A stretch of DNA of 8,175 nucleotides from Bacillota bacterium. Its GTDB lineage: Bacteria > Bacillota > Clostridia > Acetivibrionales > DSM-1351. Positions 1-6,265 of this stretch are shown here, in pieces (positions within the stretch are counted from its first letter, which is position 1; every line of letters starts with the position of its first letter). Location of the stretch: positions 1 to 8,175 of the forward strand of contig JAEZIU010000161.1 in NCBI GenBank assembly GCA_023436485.1, read 5' to 3'. Under the pieces are notes generated by a model. It ran no database searches. It saw nothing but the letters and a program-made list of their open reading frames with translations, and was not told where the DNA came from. Position numbers and translations under genes: made by a program.

Positions 1-189
1 GCTATCTGCTTTTATATTGTCCATAAATAATGTAATGACTAATTCATTTTTTATTTCTGATTTTGTAGTTGAGTTGACATTAAATGTTGAAGTAATGGCT
101 TCTTTCTGTACATAAAAAACAATTTCCAAAAGAAGTAGCCCTGATAAAATCAGTATAATAATGATTTGCCTTTTTTTATTATACATCAT
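1..189 (-). CDS. Small membrane-anchored protein, 3' part outside window
   Basis: A reading frame of 63 codons is open from the ATG at 189 to the window edge, so the C-terminal part is missing. The start is supported by AAAGGTG about six bases upstream; a second ATG follows directly and could also be used. The protein begins with a short basic segment (N4-K5-K6-R7-Q8), then one hydrophobic stretch at about residues 9-27 (IIIILILSGLLLLEIVF), which looks like a signal anchor with the rest outside the cell. After this come polar residues and the start of a domain (ELVITLFMDNIK). There is no lipobox cysteine. I do not recognise the family. The low-GC codon use is like that of the PepSY-like gene at 3984-4430. 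Confidence 0.6.
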   Translation of the reverse strand, partial: MMYNKKRQIIIILILSGLLLLEIVFYVQKEAITSTFNVNSTTKSEIKNELVITLFMDNIKADS

Positions 190-239
190 TTCTACACCTT
201 TTCATTTATTTAATACAATTTATGAATGTCATAGATAGT

Positions 240-262
240 ATTATACTTATCTGGTGTACACC
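240..262 (-). promoter_or_regulatory. Possible promoter with palindrome, upstream of the edge gene
   Basis: On the minus strand a perfect -10 hexamer TATAAT (240-245) lies about 50 bases before the start at 189. The ten-base perfect palindrome GGTGTACACC (253-262) sits just upstream of it, where the -10/-35 spacer would be. The hexamer expected at -35 (263-268, TCCGCG) is far from consensus, which would fit a promoter needing an activator. This is inference from motif placement only. Confidence 0.25.
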
Positions 263-342
263 CGCGGACTTTCCGTAACGAGCCAGAATATTATCGCCTT
301 TATCCATCATGTGCTACTCATCCAATATCTCCAGTGCGAACA

Positions 343-849
343 TTATTTTGGGACATATAACGCGTTCTTCATGAAGTATTCGTGCTGTTCGTTGATTAGC
401 TTTTTGATTTCGTTAACATCAGATAACGTAACATCGGGTATATCCAATACAAAAGCACCGCACGCATCCTTACTTTCTCCGTTTGGGAACGTATATGTAT
501 AAACAAATTTGTCGCCCTTACAATAACCGCATTCTCCACATTTTGCAAGCCGGTTATTGCTCGATAAAATCCTATCACGGATGACATCAGCGAATTTGTC
601 CGAGTAATTAATACACGACGAAAACCGCAATCCGAAAAATGCTTTTCCACCGCCCTCTCGGACGCCGAACCGTGCTAATACTCGATTATGAGCAAGATTA
701 TTAAATGAAAGAATATACCCCTTTGTCCGTTTTCTCATGGGAGTGTAATCCAATTCGACCAATGCTTCGATTATAGGTTGATAGATAGATTTTTCCTCGT
801 CGCTTATCATCTCATAAAATTCAAAGATAAATTCTTCCCATTTCTTCAC
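343..849 (-). CDS. Hypothetical protein with CxxCxxC motif
   Basis: A 168-residue soluble protein that I do not recognise. The start is GTG at 849, supported by AAGGAGGTG seven bases upstream; no ATG fits this ribosome binding site. The N-terminal third is acidic and probably helical. The middle has a basic patch (MRKRTKGY, 38-45) and a stretch ending in FFGLRFSSC. Four cysteines cluster late: C104, C107 and C110 (CGECGYC) plus C130, spaced as in a structural zinc site; C79 stands alone. The C-terminal 30 residues look helical. There is no signal peptide or membrane segment. It starts 35 bases after the stop of the VOC-family gene on the same strand and is probably co-transcribed with it, as the last gene of a block beginning at tag. 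The metal site is inferred from spacing only. Confidence 0.75.
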   Translation of the reverse strand: MKKWEEFIFEFYEMISDEEKSIYQPIIEALVELDYTPMRKRTKGYILSFNNLAHNRVLARFGVREGGGKAFFGLRFSSCINYSDKFADVIRDRILSSNNRLAKCGECGYCKGDKFVYTYTFPNGESKDACGAFVLDIPDVTLSDVNEIKKLINEQHEYFMKNALYVPK

Positions 850-884
850 TTGTACACCTCCTTGGGTTAACAGAGCAATGAATT

Positions 885-1310
885 TTACCGCTCTGTCTGC
901 TCAGTCATAAACCCCCATCGAAAACCGAACTTATCAATAAACACAACTTCACAAGAACTATATGTGGTACTATGGATTGGATATATAGTAGTACAGCCTT
1001 CTTTCAAAATGTCATATGCTTTTTTAACCTCATCGCTTGTATCAAATGTGATGGTAAGCGATAAAGAAGTACTTTTTATTAAATCCACATCCATATTATC
1101 ACACATCATAATTCTCTGATTTCCTATTAAAAGTTCGGCATGATAAATATAATTAGATTGTTCTGAACTCAATTCTCTATTCCAATCTCTTGTATCAGCA
1201 TCAGAATATCTCAGTAGGCATCCCACATTTGCATTAAAAGCTTTTTGGTATAATGCTATGGCTTCTTCACAACGACCATTAAAATTGAAATTTGGTGTAA
1301 TTAATAGCAT
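885..1310 (-). CDS. PhnB-like / VOC superfamily protein
   Basis: A 141-residue protein of the vicinal oxygen chelate fold, closest in pattern to the PhnB/YjdN (3-dmu-9_3-mt) group. Visible marks are the opening ITPNFNFNGRCEEAIALYQ, where this group has a strand followed by the EAI..Y helix; the central YHAELLIGNQRIMMCDN; and the closing VVFIDKFGFRWGFM, matching the usual D.FG..W ending. Length is normal for the group. Start ATG 1310 has AAGGAGGAG five bases upstream, and this site overlaps the TAA stop of the regulator upstream (TAAAGGAGGAG), so translation of the two is probably coupled. Members of this superfamily include metalloenzymes and drug-binding resistance proteins, but the substrate cannot be read from sequence. 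Pairing with an AraC/GyrI-like regulator suggests a response to a small toxic molecule; that is inference. Confidence 0.85.
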   Translation of the reverse strand: MLLITPNFNFNGRCEEAIALYQKAFNANVGCLLRYSDADTRDWNRELSSEQSNYIYHAELLIGNQRIMMCDNMDVDLIKSTSLSLTITFDTSDEVKKAYDILKEGCTTIYPIHSTTYSSCEVVFIDKFGFRWGFMTEQTER

Positions 1311-1322
1311 CCTGCTCCTCCT

Positions 1323-2789
1323 TTATAGCTCCGCACTAAACATATAAGCGGTGCTGTAATTGTCATATCCATTAAGAAATACTTCTGCAGTCCAATATTT
1401 ATCCGGGTACGGAATGGATACGCCTTGGCCAAGCATAATGTTTCTGGTGACATCATACATAGCATCACTGTCATAACCCTCGCGTTTGTGCATCGCATTC
1501 ATATCGCCGGAGAAAGCGGCATACGCAAATTGGGAAAAGAATGGCGGACCAGCCTTGCCATTGTTCTGCGTCATGAAATCGAAATAGGTAAATCCTTCCG
1601 GCACAGGGGTATCTGCCCTCATAAACCGACCCCAAAAACCATGCCATGGACCAACATCCACACATTGCCCGTAATGGTGCATAAAGAAAACATCATAGTC
1701 AAGTTCTGATCTATATTCGTTCAGAGCGTCCAGAATGCTGAAAAGCTTTTTTCGAACCTCCACACTTGCTAAATCATCGCCCTCCCGCCCGACAAAACGC
1801 ATGGCGGACATCTTTTTGTATTCAAAGCTGTCCACTTTGAAGCCCTCTTGCTGCCTCCGGGCCATATCCGGCATAAACAGCGCCCACTGTACCCCGGCAT
1901 CGCAATCCTTCAAGTAATTGATATATCCAAATAAATCTACATTATCAGTACCTGTAGGACCTGTTTTATTTCCCGCAATTTGCTCCCGTATGCCACGCTC
2001 CAGCATGGCAGAAAAGTCAGCAAATACTTGGGCTACTACTTCATGCAACCGCTTGTCATGAACCAGCCCCGACAACTCGTCATCAAATCGATCCAATGCC
2101 TTTAATACCGCTGCGTTAACTACACCGGACGGTTCTAATTCCGATAAGTACATCCGAAGCTGTGCGTTCTGATCCTTGAACCGAGCAAGCACACCCTGCA
2201 TTAAAATTTGCTCGTTTTCAGCAAGTTTTTCATCACTCCATTGGGAATCATCCAGCACCCATTCGGTCAACGCATCAAAAACACTCGGATTCTGTCCTCT
2301 TGCCTTCGCTGCCCAGTTAACAATTTCTTTATATTTTTCCGCATCCGTCAGTTTCTTGTCCCTCTGCCCTTCAATGTCGCTCCAATAAAACTCATCAATC
2401 AGTTTACGTGACATATCAAATCCACCTTGAATGGTAACGTTAATGGACAGCGGATGAAACAGTTTAACCTTTCCCCGCTGCACCTTCGATGGAGGTATGC
2501 CGTGAAACCGTGTAAACGCCTTTGAAAAACTTTCCTGTGTATCGTATTGATACCGCATAGCAACATCAATGATTCTGCTGTTTGGTTGCAGCAAATCTTG
2601 CGCGGCTAAACTCATTCGTCTATTGCGTATGTATTCACCAACAGTCATACCCATTACCAAGTGGAAAATAAGCTGAAAATGAGAGCTTGATGTATAGGAA
2701 TGACTTGCTAATTTATCTATGTCGATATCATCGGTCAAGTGCTTTTCGATGTAAAGAATAGCTTTTGACAGGCATTGTATCCAGTTCAT
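1323..2789 (-). CDS. AraC-family regulator with long linker and GyrI-like domain
   Basis: A 488-residue cytoplasmic transcription regulator. Residues 1-110 are a two-helix-turn-helix AraC DNA-binding domain placed N-terminally, including the second HTH region DVAMRYQYDTQESFSKAF and the family signature HGIPPSKV. Residues about 115-300 are a mostly helical, charged segment I cannot assign. Residues about 310-488 look like a GyrI-like effector-binding domain: a start FEYKKMSAMRFVGREG and a closing strand region with aromatic residues (YWTAEVFLNGYDNYSTAYMF). The usual AraC-GyrI fusion is about 280-300 residues, so this one has an insert of nearly 200. The start is ATG 2789, with AAAGGAGGT upstream; the frame is open to 2888, but that extension has no family resemblance. 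GC content looks higher than in the genes to the right. It lies 124 bases after tag and is coupled to the VOC gene. Confidence 0.85.
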   Translation of the reverse strand: MNWIQCLSKAILYIEKHLTDDIDIDKLASHSYTSSSHFQLIFHLVMGMTVGEYIRNRRMSLAAQDLLQPNSRIIDVAMRYQYDTQESFSKAFTRFHGIPPSKVQRGKVKLFHPLSINVTIQGGFDMSRKLIDEFYWSDIEGQRDKKLTDAEKYKEIVNWAAKARGQNPSVFDALTEWVLDDSQWSDEKLAENEQILMQGVLARFKDQNAQLRMYLSELEPSGVVNAAVLKALDRFDDELSGLVHDKRLHEVVAQVFADFSAMLERGIREQIAGNKTGPTGTDNVDLFGYINYLKDCDAGVQWALFMPDMARRQQEGFKVDSFEYKKMSAMRFVGREGDDLASVEVRKKLFSILDALNEYRSELDYDVFFMHHYGQCVDVGPWHGFWGRFMRADTPVPEGFTYFDFMTQNNGKAGPPFFSQFAYAAFSGDMNAMHKREGYDSDAMYDVTRNIMLGQGVSIPYPDKYWTAEVFLNGYDNYSTAYMFSAEL

Positions 2790-2824
2790 AGGGAGACCTC
2801 CTTTCAAGGAATATTTTACAATAT

Positions 2825-2849
2825 CATGACCCGGAAAGTCATGTTTCAA
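2825..2849 (-). promoter_or_regulatory. Inverted repeat and possible promoter of the AraC/GyrI regulator
   Basis: Between tag and the regulator an inverted repeat CATGAC-N7-GTCATG occupies 2825-2843. On the minus strand it is preceded directly by TTGAAA (2844-2849), a fair -35 element, and followed by TGATAT (overlapping the repeat) or TGTAAAAT as possible -10 elements. The dyad would therefore fill the promoter spacer, 36 bases before the start codon. Such placement suits autoregulation. The -10 assignment is uncertain. Confidence 0.35.
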
Positions 2850-2912
2850 AATACGATGATTTGTCATCCGATAACATGAATTTACCAACTTCTCACAATA
2901 TGCTTTTATATG

Positions 2913-3488
2913 TTATCTATTCAATAACTCCTCATTTACAAAACACTTCGTAATATGATCATTGACCATACCTGTAGCTTGCATGAATGCATAAATGATC
3001 GTCGAGCCGACAAACTTAAAGCCCATTTTTTTCAAGTCTTTGCTTATCTGATCGGAGAGCGGTGTACTAGCAGGTACATCCCCCATATTCTCCCAATGGC
3101 CTGTGATAGGAGTATAATCCACATATCCCCAAATAAATTTATCAAAGCTCCCGTATTCTTCTATCACTTTTAGAAACACCTTGGCATTGCTCACAGTCGC
3201 GTTAATTTTTAGGCGATTTCTGATTATTTTTTCGTTTGCCATGAGCTCTTGAATTTTATTATCATCATAAAGGGCTACCTTATTTGGGTCAAACCCATCA
3301 AAAGCTTCTCTGAACGCTTCTCTCCTAATAAGCACAGTTAACCATGTAAGTCCGGCCTGCATACCTTCTAAAATAAGCATTTCAAACAACCTGATATCAT
3401 CATGTACCGGCCGTCCCCATTCGTTGTCGTGATAATCTATGTAGATGGGGGTATTTCCTGCCCATGAGCATCTTACTTTATCATTCAT
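2913..3488 (-). CDS. tag: DNA-3-methyladenine glycosylase I
   Basis: A 191-residue DNA repair enzyme that cuts the glycosidic bond of 3-methyladenine in alkylated DNA, starting base excision repair. The match to the family is strong throughout: YHDNEWG at 19-25, FEMLILEGMQAGL at 35-47, GFKFVGSTI and the C-terminal GMVNDHITKCF. The zinc ligands of the family are all present (C7, H20, H178, C182, with spacing identical to E. coli Tag), as is the glutamate equivalent to E38 (E41). Length is normal (E. coli Tag has 187). The frame continues upstream to 3560, but ATG 3488 is the start: AGGAGG lies nine bases before it and the family N-terminus begins here. It is the first gene left of repeat copy R1 and leads a block of four genes in the same direction with no terminator between them. 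Confidence 0.96.
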   Translation of the reverse strand: MNDKVRCSWAGNTPIYIDYHDNEWGRPVHDDIRLFEMLILEGMQAGLTWLTVLIRREAFREAFDGFDPNKVALYDDNKIQELMANEKIIRNRLKINATVSNAKVFLKVIEEYGSFDKFIWGYVDYTPITGHWENMGDVPASTPLSDQISKDLKKMGFKFVGSTIIYAFMQATGMVNDHITKCFVNEELLNR

Positions 3489-3695
3489 AAAGCCTGTCCT
3501 CCTATCGAAATCAAATAATTTTTCTCTACCGGTAGATAATTGTCTCCTACTATCTGCCATAATTTACTGCCATGTAAATTGCATAATAAATACTGTTTAT
3601 TATTAAGACGTACCGCTAAGTCAGAGGCAGTTATTTTTTACCCTGCTACACGATAACTCCTTTCTCAGCATATCATGACTACCATATAATTACAA
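3489..3695 (-). promoter_or_regulatory. Leader region of tag with possible promoter
   Basis: A gene-free stretch upstream of tag. A possible sigma-A promoter on the minus strand is TTGTAA (3690-3695), a 17-base spacer, and TATGCT (3667-3672). This would give a leader of about 170 bases. The leader holds a Shine-Dalgarno-like AAAGGAG with no usable frame after it, and an eight-base inverted repeat ATAATAAA-N5-TTTATTAT near 3583-3603. I recognise no riboswitch and no small protein. Confidence 0.3.
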
Positions 3696-3730
3696 TCGAA
3701 CGAAATATTAATTTTATATACCCTCGAACC

Positions 3731-3776
3731 AAAAAGGCGCAACCCTCGGAAAACCTTGATTTTCCTTGGATTGCGC
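3731..3776 (-). terminator. Intrinsic terminator in repeat copy R1
   Basis: The minus-strand transcript folds with outer stem GCGCAA/TTGCGC (3771-3776 with 3737-3742) and an inner GGAAAA/TTTTCC stem, followed by five U residues (3731-3735). It would end transcription of the PepSY-like gene. The plus-strand side has no U-run, so the terminator works in one direction. Confidence 0.7.
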
Positions 3777-3868
3777 TCATATTAATCATTGATACTTGAT
3801 TAAGATCTCTTCATATTGAAGTACTCAAATTAAGCACATTCAGATCATTTTTCTGCGTGTCCGCTACC
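3733..3868 (-). repeat. Repeat copy R1 (efp 3'-end-like) downstream of the PepSY-like gene
   Basis: The core, 3733-3820, matches the efp 3' end copy at 7527-7612 over the hairpin and the conserved block ATTAATCATTGATACTTGAT, up to a stretch equivalent to the last efp codons (minus strand AATATGAAGAGA). Similarity to copy R4 continues to the right: TTCAGATCATTTTT and GTGTCCGCTAC (to 3868) match TTCAGACATTTTT and GTGTACGCTAC at R4. It stands between the PepSY-like unit and tag and is the leftmost copy I can find. Confidence 0.85.
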
Positions 3869-3983
3869 TAGAATGACTTCTATTCCTTCGTTTAATTTAT
3901 TTATGTAAAAACATGTCAATCCATCTCAACTGAGAATTTATTGTCTTTATGTTTATACATTTCTTTTTGCTTCTTAGTTTATG

Positions 3984-4430
3984 TTACTCACTTTTATTGA
4001 CAAATTCCAAACTTCCATCCTTACTATCTATTAAAAATTCATACTTTTCAGTATCACTCAGATTAAGATGACCTGACCAAGTACCTGTGTTTGTTAAAAT
4101 ATCATCTAAATAAATCATTTCTACTTCATTATTAATATCTATATTATATTCCTTTTCTAATTCCTTTACTCCAATCTTAGCAGCTTCTTCTACACTAATC
4201 TCTTCGTTCTTTGGCCTTGCGACGCCTTTCAATAGTATTGTATATTCATCCACTTCAATCGTTTCAATTCCGTCTTCATCATTTTCTATATTTGATGATG
4301 CATATTCACTTTGTTGATTCGCATTACCATTATCATCTTTCTGTATATTATTGTTGAAAATTAATATAGCTACTATTACAACAATAATAAATGCAGTGAT
4401 TGATAGTATTACATATCTGGATTTTTTCAT
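3984..4430 (-). CDS. Membrane-anchored PepSY-like domain protein
   Basis: A 148-residue protein with a short basic N-terminus (MKKSRY), one membrane segment at about residues 6-25 (VILSITAFIIVVIVAILIF), an Asn/Asp/Glu-rich linker to about residue 60, and a compact domain at about 75-145. The domain opens with ISVEEAAKIGVKELEKEY, then a strand with YLDDI, GTWSGHLNLS and a last strand EFLIDSKDGSLEFVNK; this order resembles the PepSY fold, which often serves as an inhibitor or scaffold outside the cell. There is no lipobox, so it is likely an N-terminally anchored extracellular protein. The start is ATG 4430, with AAAGGAG ten bases upstream; the frame is open further to 4472 but lacks a binding site there. 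It forms a single-gene unit between repeats R2 and R1. Confidence 0.75.
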   Translation of the reverse strand: MKKSRYVILSITAFIIVVIVAILIFNNNIQKDDNGNANQQSEYASSNIENDEDGIETIEVDEYTILLKGVARPKNEEISVEEAAKIGVKELEKEYNIDINNEVEMIYLDDILTNTGTWSGHLNLSDTEKYEFLIDSKDGSLEFVNKSE

Positions 4431-4474
4431 ATAATTATTTCTCCTTTGAATTAACAACCAATATTTTACCATAA

Positions 4475-4503
4475 AGTATAATACAAATATCCTATTCTTT
4501 CCA
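4475..4503 (-). promoter_or_regulatory. Probable promoter of the PepSY-like gene
   Basis: The minus strand reads TGGAAA (4498-4503), 17 bases, TATACT (4475-4480), about 45 bases before the start codon at 4430. Both hexamers are near the sigma-A consensus. Upstream, at 4518-4545, an eight-base inverted repeat AACTAAAA-N12-TTTTAGTT lies between this promoter and repeat R2; its role is unknown. Confidence 0.5.
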
Positions 4504-4587
4504 CATTTAATTTAAATAACTAAAACCTGACCCGCTTTTTTAGTTTATAGTTGTTAGCACCATCTTCCATAGTTTCATTACAGCATC

Positions 4588-4632
4588 AAAAAGCACAATC
4601 CATGGAAACCTTACTATTCCTTGGATTGCGCT
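4588..4632 (-). terminator. Intrinsic terminator in repeat copy R2
   Basis: An 11-base stem on the minus strand (4622-4632 with 4592-4602, one wobble pair) is followed by five U residues (4588-4592). It would terminate the PH-domain gene. Confidence 0.7.
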
Positions 4633-4700
4633 CATATTAATCTTTGATACCCGACTACACTCTCTCTATATTGTACCCCTTATTTTACAACTATTTGACG
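4588..4700 (-). repeat. Repeat copy R2 (efp 3'-end-like) downstream of the PH-domain gene
   Basis: The core, 4588-4672, shares the hairpin, the block TTGGATTGCGCTCATATTAA and TCTTTGATAC, and a stretch corresponding to the efp end (minus strand AATATAGAGAGAGTGTAG). The loop side of the hairpin is diverged (ACCTTACTATTCC). Rightward similarity is weaker but includes GACGTGTCCCTA near 4696-4706, comparable to TGCGTGTCCGCTA at R1. Confidence 0.8.
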
Positions 4701-4722
4701 TGTCCCTAAATTTCTGTTACAA

Positions 4723-5097
4723 CTAATTCACATGCCTTGCTAATTCTGCTTGAACTGCATAAATATTTGTCGATTTGTTAAATTGTTTTTCGATTGGAAG
4801 TGCTACTCCAGATACCCATATCTTTAACTCTGCATCTAAATCAAGATGCCCAGCAGTCTCAACACTAAATTGTGTAATTTTACTATATGGAATGGAACGA
4901 TACTCTACCTTTTTCCCTGTCAGCCCCTGTACATCTATTAATATCAGTCTTCTATTTGTAAAGATAAACATATCTCTTACTAACTTATATGCTCTGTCAA
5001 TATTTTCATTTTCAGTTAACAAATTACCATATTCTTTCTGTGCCTCTTCTACACTATATTCAGATGCATTTCCCATAATTCCACTTAGTAATCCCAT
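4723..5097 (-). CDS. Bacterial PH-domain protein (bPH_1-like)
   Basis: A 124-residue soluble protein. From about residue 10 to the end it fits the small bacterial pleckstrin-homology group (YozO-like): an early helix with EEAQKEYGNLL, then the hallmark strand pair MFIFTNRRLILIDVQGLTGKKVEYRSIPYSKI, a strand AELKIWVSG and a C-terminal helix (YAVQAELARHV). These single-domain proteins are widespread in Firmicutes and their function is not established. The start ATG 5097 has AGGAGG seven bases upstream. It is a single-gene unit with its own strong promoter and a repeat-borne terminator. Confidence 0.85.
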   Translation of the reverse strand: MGLLSGIMGNASEYSVEEAQKEYGNLLTENENIDRAYKLVRDMFIFTNRRLILIDVQGLTGKKVEYRSIPYSKITQFSVETAGHLDLDAELKIWVSGVALPIEKQFNKSTNIYAVQAELARHVN

Positions 5098-5115
5098 TTT
5101 CTTTCCTCCTACGTA

Positions 5116-5167
5116 TGTTATAATATGTAAATCAAATTCATTATAACATTTCTCATAATCTAGTCAA
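5116..5167 (-). promoter_or_regulatory. Strong sigma-A promoter with inverted repeat, PH-domain gene
   Basis: The minus strand reads TTGACT (5162-5167), 16 bases, TATAAT (5140-5145), the best promoter in the window. A perfect nine-base inverted repeat TGTTATAAT-N15-ATTATAACA has one arm over the -10 element (5140-5148) and the other at 5116-5124, spanning the likely transcription start. It could be an operator or a leader hairpin. Confidence 0.7.
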
Positions 5168-5199
5168 TCACATATTTCTCATTACTTACTATACACACA

Positions 5200-5280
5200 A
5201 ATAGCGCAGCCCACGGAAATCCTTGATTTTCTGTGAATTGCGCAATATTAATTTTTTATTATTTCACATAACTTCCCTTT
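5200..5280 (-). repeat. Degenerate repeat copy R3 downstream of the kinase-like gene
   Basis: This copy keeps the hairpin (GCGCA at 5204-5208, TGCGC at 5239-5243, inner sequence CGGAAATCCTTGATTTTCTG) and the following ATATTAAT, but the rest of the block is unrecognisable and the efp-codon-like part is lost. Left of it, TTTCTCATTACTTA (5175-5188) matches the same position beside R4 (TTTCTCATTACTTA, 6157-6170). The U-run after the hairpin is poor (UAUUUGUG), so termination is likely weak. Confidence 0.65.
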
Positions 5281-5312
5281 GAATAACTATGCTTCGGATT
5301 ATGCTTATATTA

Positions 5313-5870
5313 TTAAGTCAATTTCATGGATAAATATTGCTTTGCAAGCCATATTGCATTTTCGGTAACTGCCTTTGTTCCGTCTATACGTAAAACAGGA
5401 CAATGCAACTCCGTTATCCATTGTTCATCCCGTTTTAAGCATACTGATGGTGGTTCTCCTGTGTCATATTGTTCAGCAAGAGCCAAGCTATTTAGATTAA
5501 ATTCATACATGTCCCCACCTAAGAGCACTCTATTTCCCCAACGCTTTAGAGCACGCAAACGATACCGTTCCACACAGATTTCAGTTGGCGCGGTAATAAA
5601 TACTGCCAGATCAAATAGCGGATTAAAGGTTTCGCGGATACTCCACATCTGCCCCGACATTACAAAATGTGGAAATTGCGATATATCATTCATCAAACGC
5701 TCTGTTTTAAGTTCCTTTGTATACGATACCGTATATGGAATCTCCGTATCCCACCGGTAATGATAATCATCCAAATCGAAATGTTGAAAATTTAACTGTT
5801 GTGCCAACTCTCTACCAAGTGTTGTTTTTCCTGTACCCATTGCACCGAAGATTATTATCCCTCTGGACAC
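5313..5870 (-). CDS. P-loop nucleoside/nucleotide kinase-like ATPase
   Basis: A 185-residue cytoplasmic protein of the small P-loop kinase type (AAA_17/AAA_18-like, fold of shikimate and adenylate kinases). Walker A is GAMGTGKT at 9-16; the substrate-side acidic motif FDLDDYHYRW follows at 31-40; a strand ending in HFVMSGQMW, a base- or phosphate-handling strand AVFITAPTEICVERYRLRALKRWGNR and a C-terminal helix complete the fold. The arginine-rich part at about 102-116 would be the lid. The substrate cannot be told. The start is GTG 5870 with AAGAGGTG upstream; the next in-frame Met lies inside Walker A, so GTG is required. It is a single-gene unit between repeats R4 and R3, with an upstream region resembling that of the regulator at 6411. 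Confidence 0.85.
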   Translation of the reverse strand: MSRGIIIFGAMGTGKTTLGRELAQQLNFQHFDLDDYHYRWDTEIPYTVSYTKELKTERLMNDISQFPHFVMSGQMWSIRETFNPLFDLAVFITAPTEICVERYRLRALKRWGNRVLLGGDMYEFNLNSLALAEQYDTGEPPSVCLKRDEQWITELHCPVLRIDGTKAVTENAIWLAKQYLSMKLT

Positions 5871-5883
5871 TAAGTCACCTCTT

Positions 5884-6265
5884 AAAATATAAATTTTCCA
5901 AATATTCTATTCTGATATAATCGCTCTTTCGCAATAGTAAACGATTGTGAAAGGTATTCCTCAATTACATTTATTGATATCATACATTATTTAATTATAA
6001 GTTACCACTACTTTAAATCTAATTTATTACCTGGTTAAAAACCCTTAATAATATTTGATTGTATAAGTTATACCCTAATTAAAGTTCTCGAATTTTATAA
6101 GCTCTTTGTTAGATACTAGTTCGCTACCCATATTGTTCTAAGCTGTATTACTCTATTTCTCATTACTTATTCTAAATCACAAAAAAGCGCAATCCCCAGA
6201 AAACCTTGATTTTCCTTGGATTGCGCTCATATTAATCTTTGATACTTGATTAGACTCTCTTTATA
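5884..6265 (-). repeat. Long repeat copy LR-B: R4 terminator plus upstream region of the kinase gene
   Basis: This stretch parallels 7331-7612. Shared landmarks in the same order are AAAATATAAATTTTC (5884 and 7332), ATTGTGAAAGG (5944 and 7366), ATCATACATTAT, ATAAGTTAC-ACTACTTT, GTTCGCTACCCA-ATTGTT, ATTACTT and the hairpin. LR-B carries about 80 extra bases around 6030-6110. It fills the 540-base gap between the regulator and the kinase gene; I see no coding sequence in it. Confidence 0.75.
6181..6227 (-). terminator. Intrinsic terminator in repeat copy R4
   Basis: A ten-base perfect stem AGCGCAATCC/GGATTGCGCT (6186-6195 with 6218-6227), an inner five-base stem GAAAA/TTTTC, and six U residues (6181-6186) on the minus-strand transcript. 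It ends the short AraC/GyrI gene. Confidence 0.8.

Noticed and set aside
206..310. A 34-codon minus-strand frame (MMDKGDNILARYGKS...)
   Set aside because: It has no ribosome binding site and overlaps the probable promoter of the next gene; it could be a decayed gene fragment, but nothing recognisable supports that.
871..895. CAGAGC-N13-GCTCTG hairpin as a terminator after the VOC gene
   Set aside because: The stem is only six bases with a large loop, overlaps the VOC stop codon and has no U-run, so it would not stop transcription into the next gene.
2790..2888. Longer N-terminus for the long AraC/GyrI regulator
   Set aside because: The extra 33 codons show no family resemblance, cross the dyad and the AAAGGAGGT site, and the family domain starts at 2789.
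3489..3560. Longer N-terminus for tag
   Set aside because: The family N-terminus and the AGGAGG site fit ATG 3488; the extension has no match to known Tag proteins.
3908..3941. Minus-strand TTGACA at 3914-3919 as a promoter toward tag
   Set aside because: The -35 is consensus, but no fair -10 lies at 16-18 bases, and R1 with its terminator stands between it and tag.
4775..5146. Plus-strand frame of 123 codons, and similar plus-strand frames at 254-502, 1425-1709, 5326-5760 and 7641-7886
   Set aside because: All lie opposite well supported minus-strand genes, lack ribosome binding sites and resemble no protein family I know.
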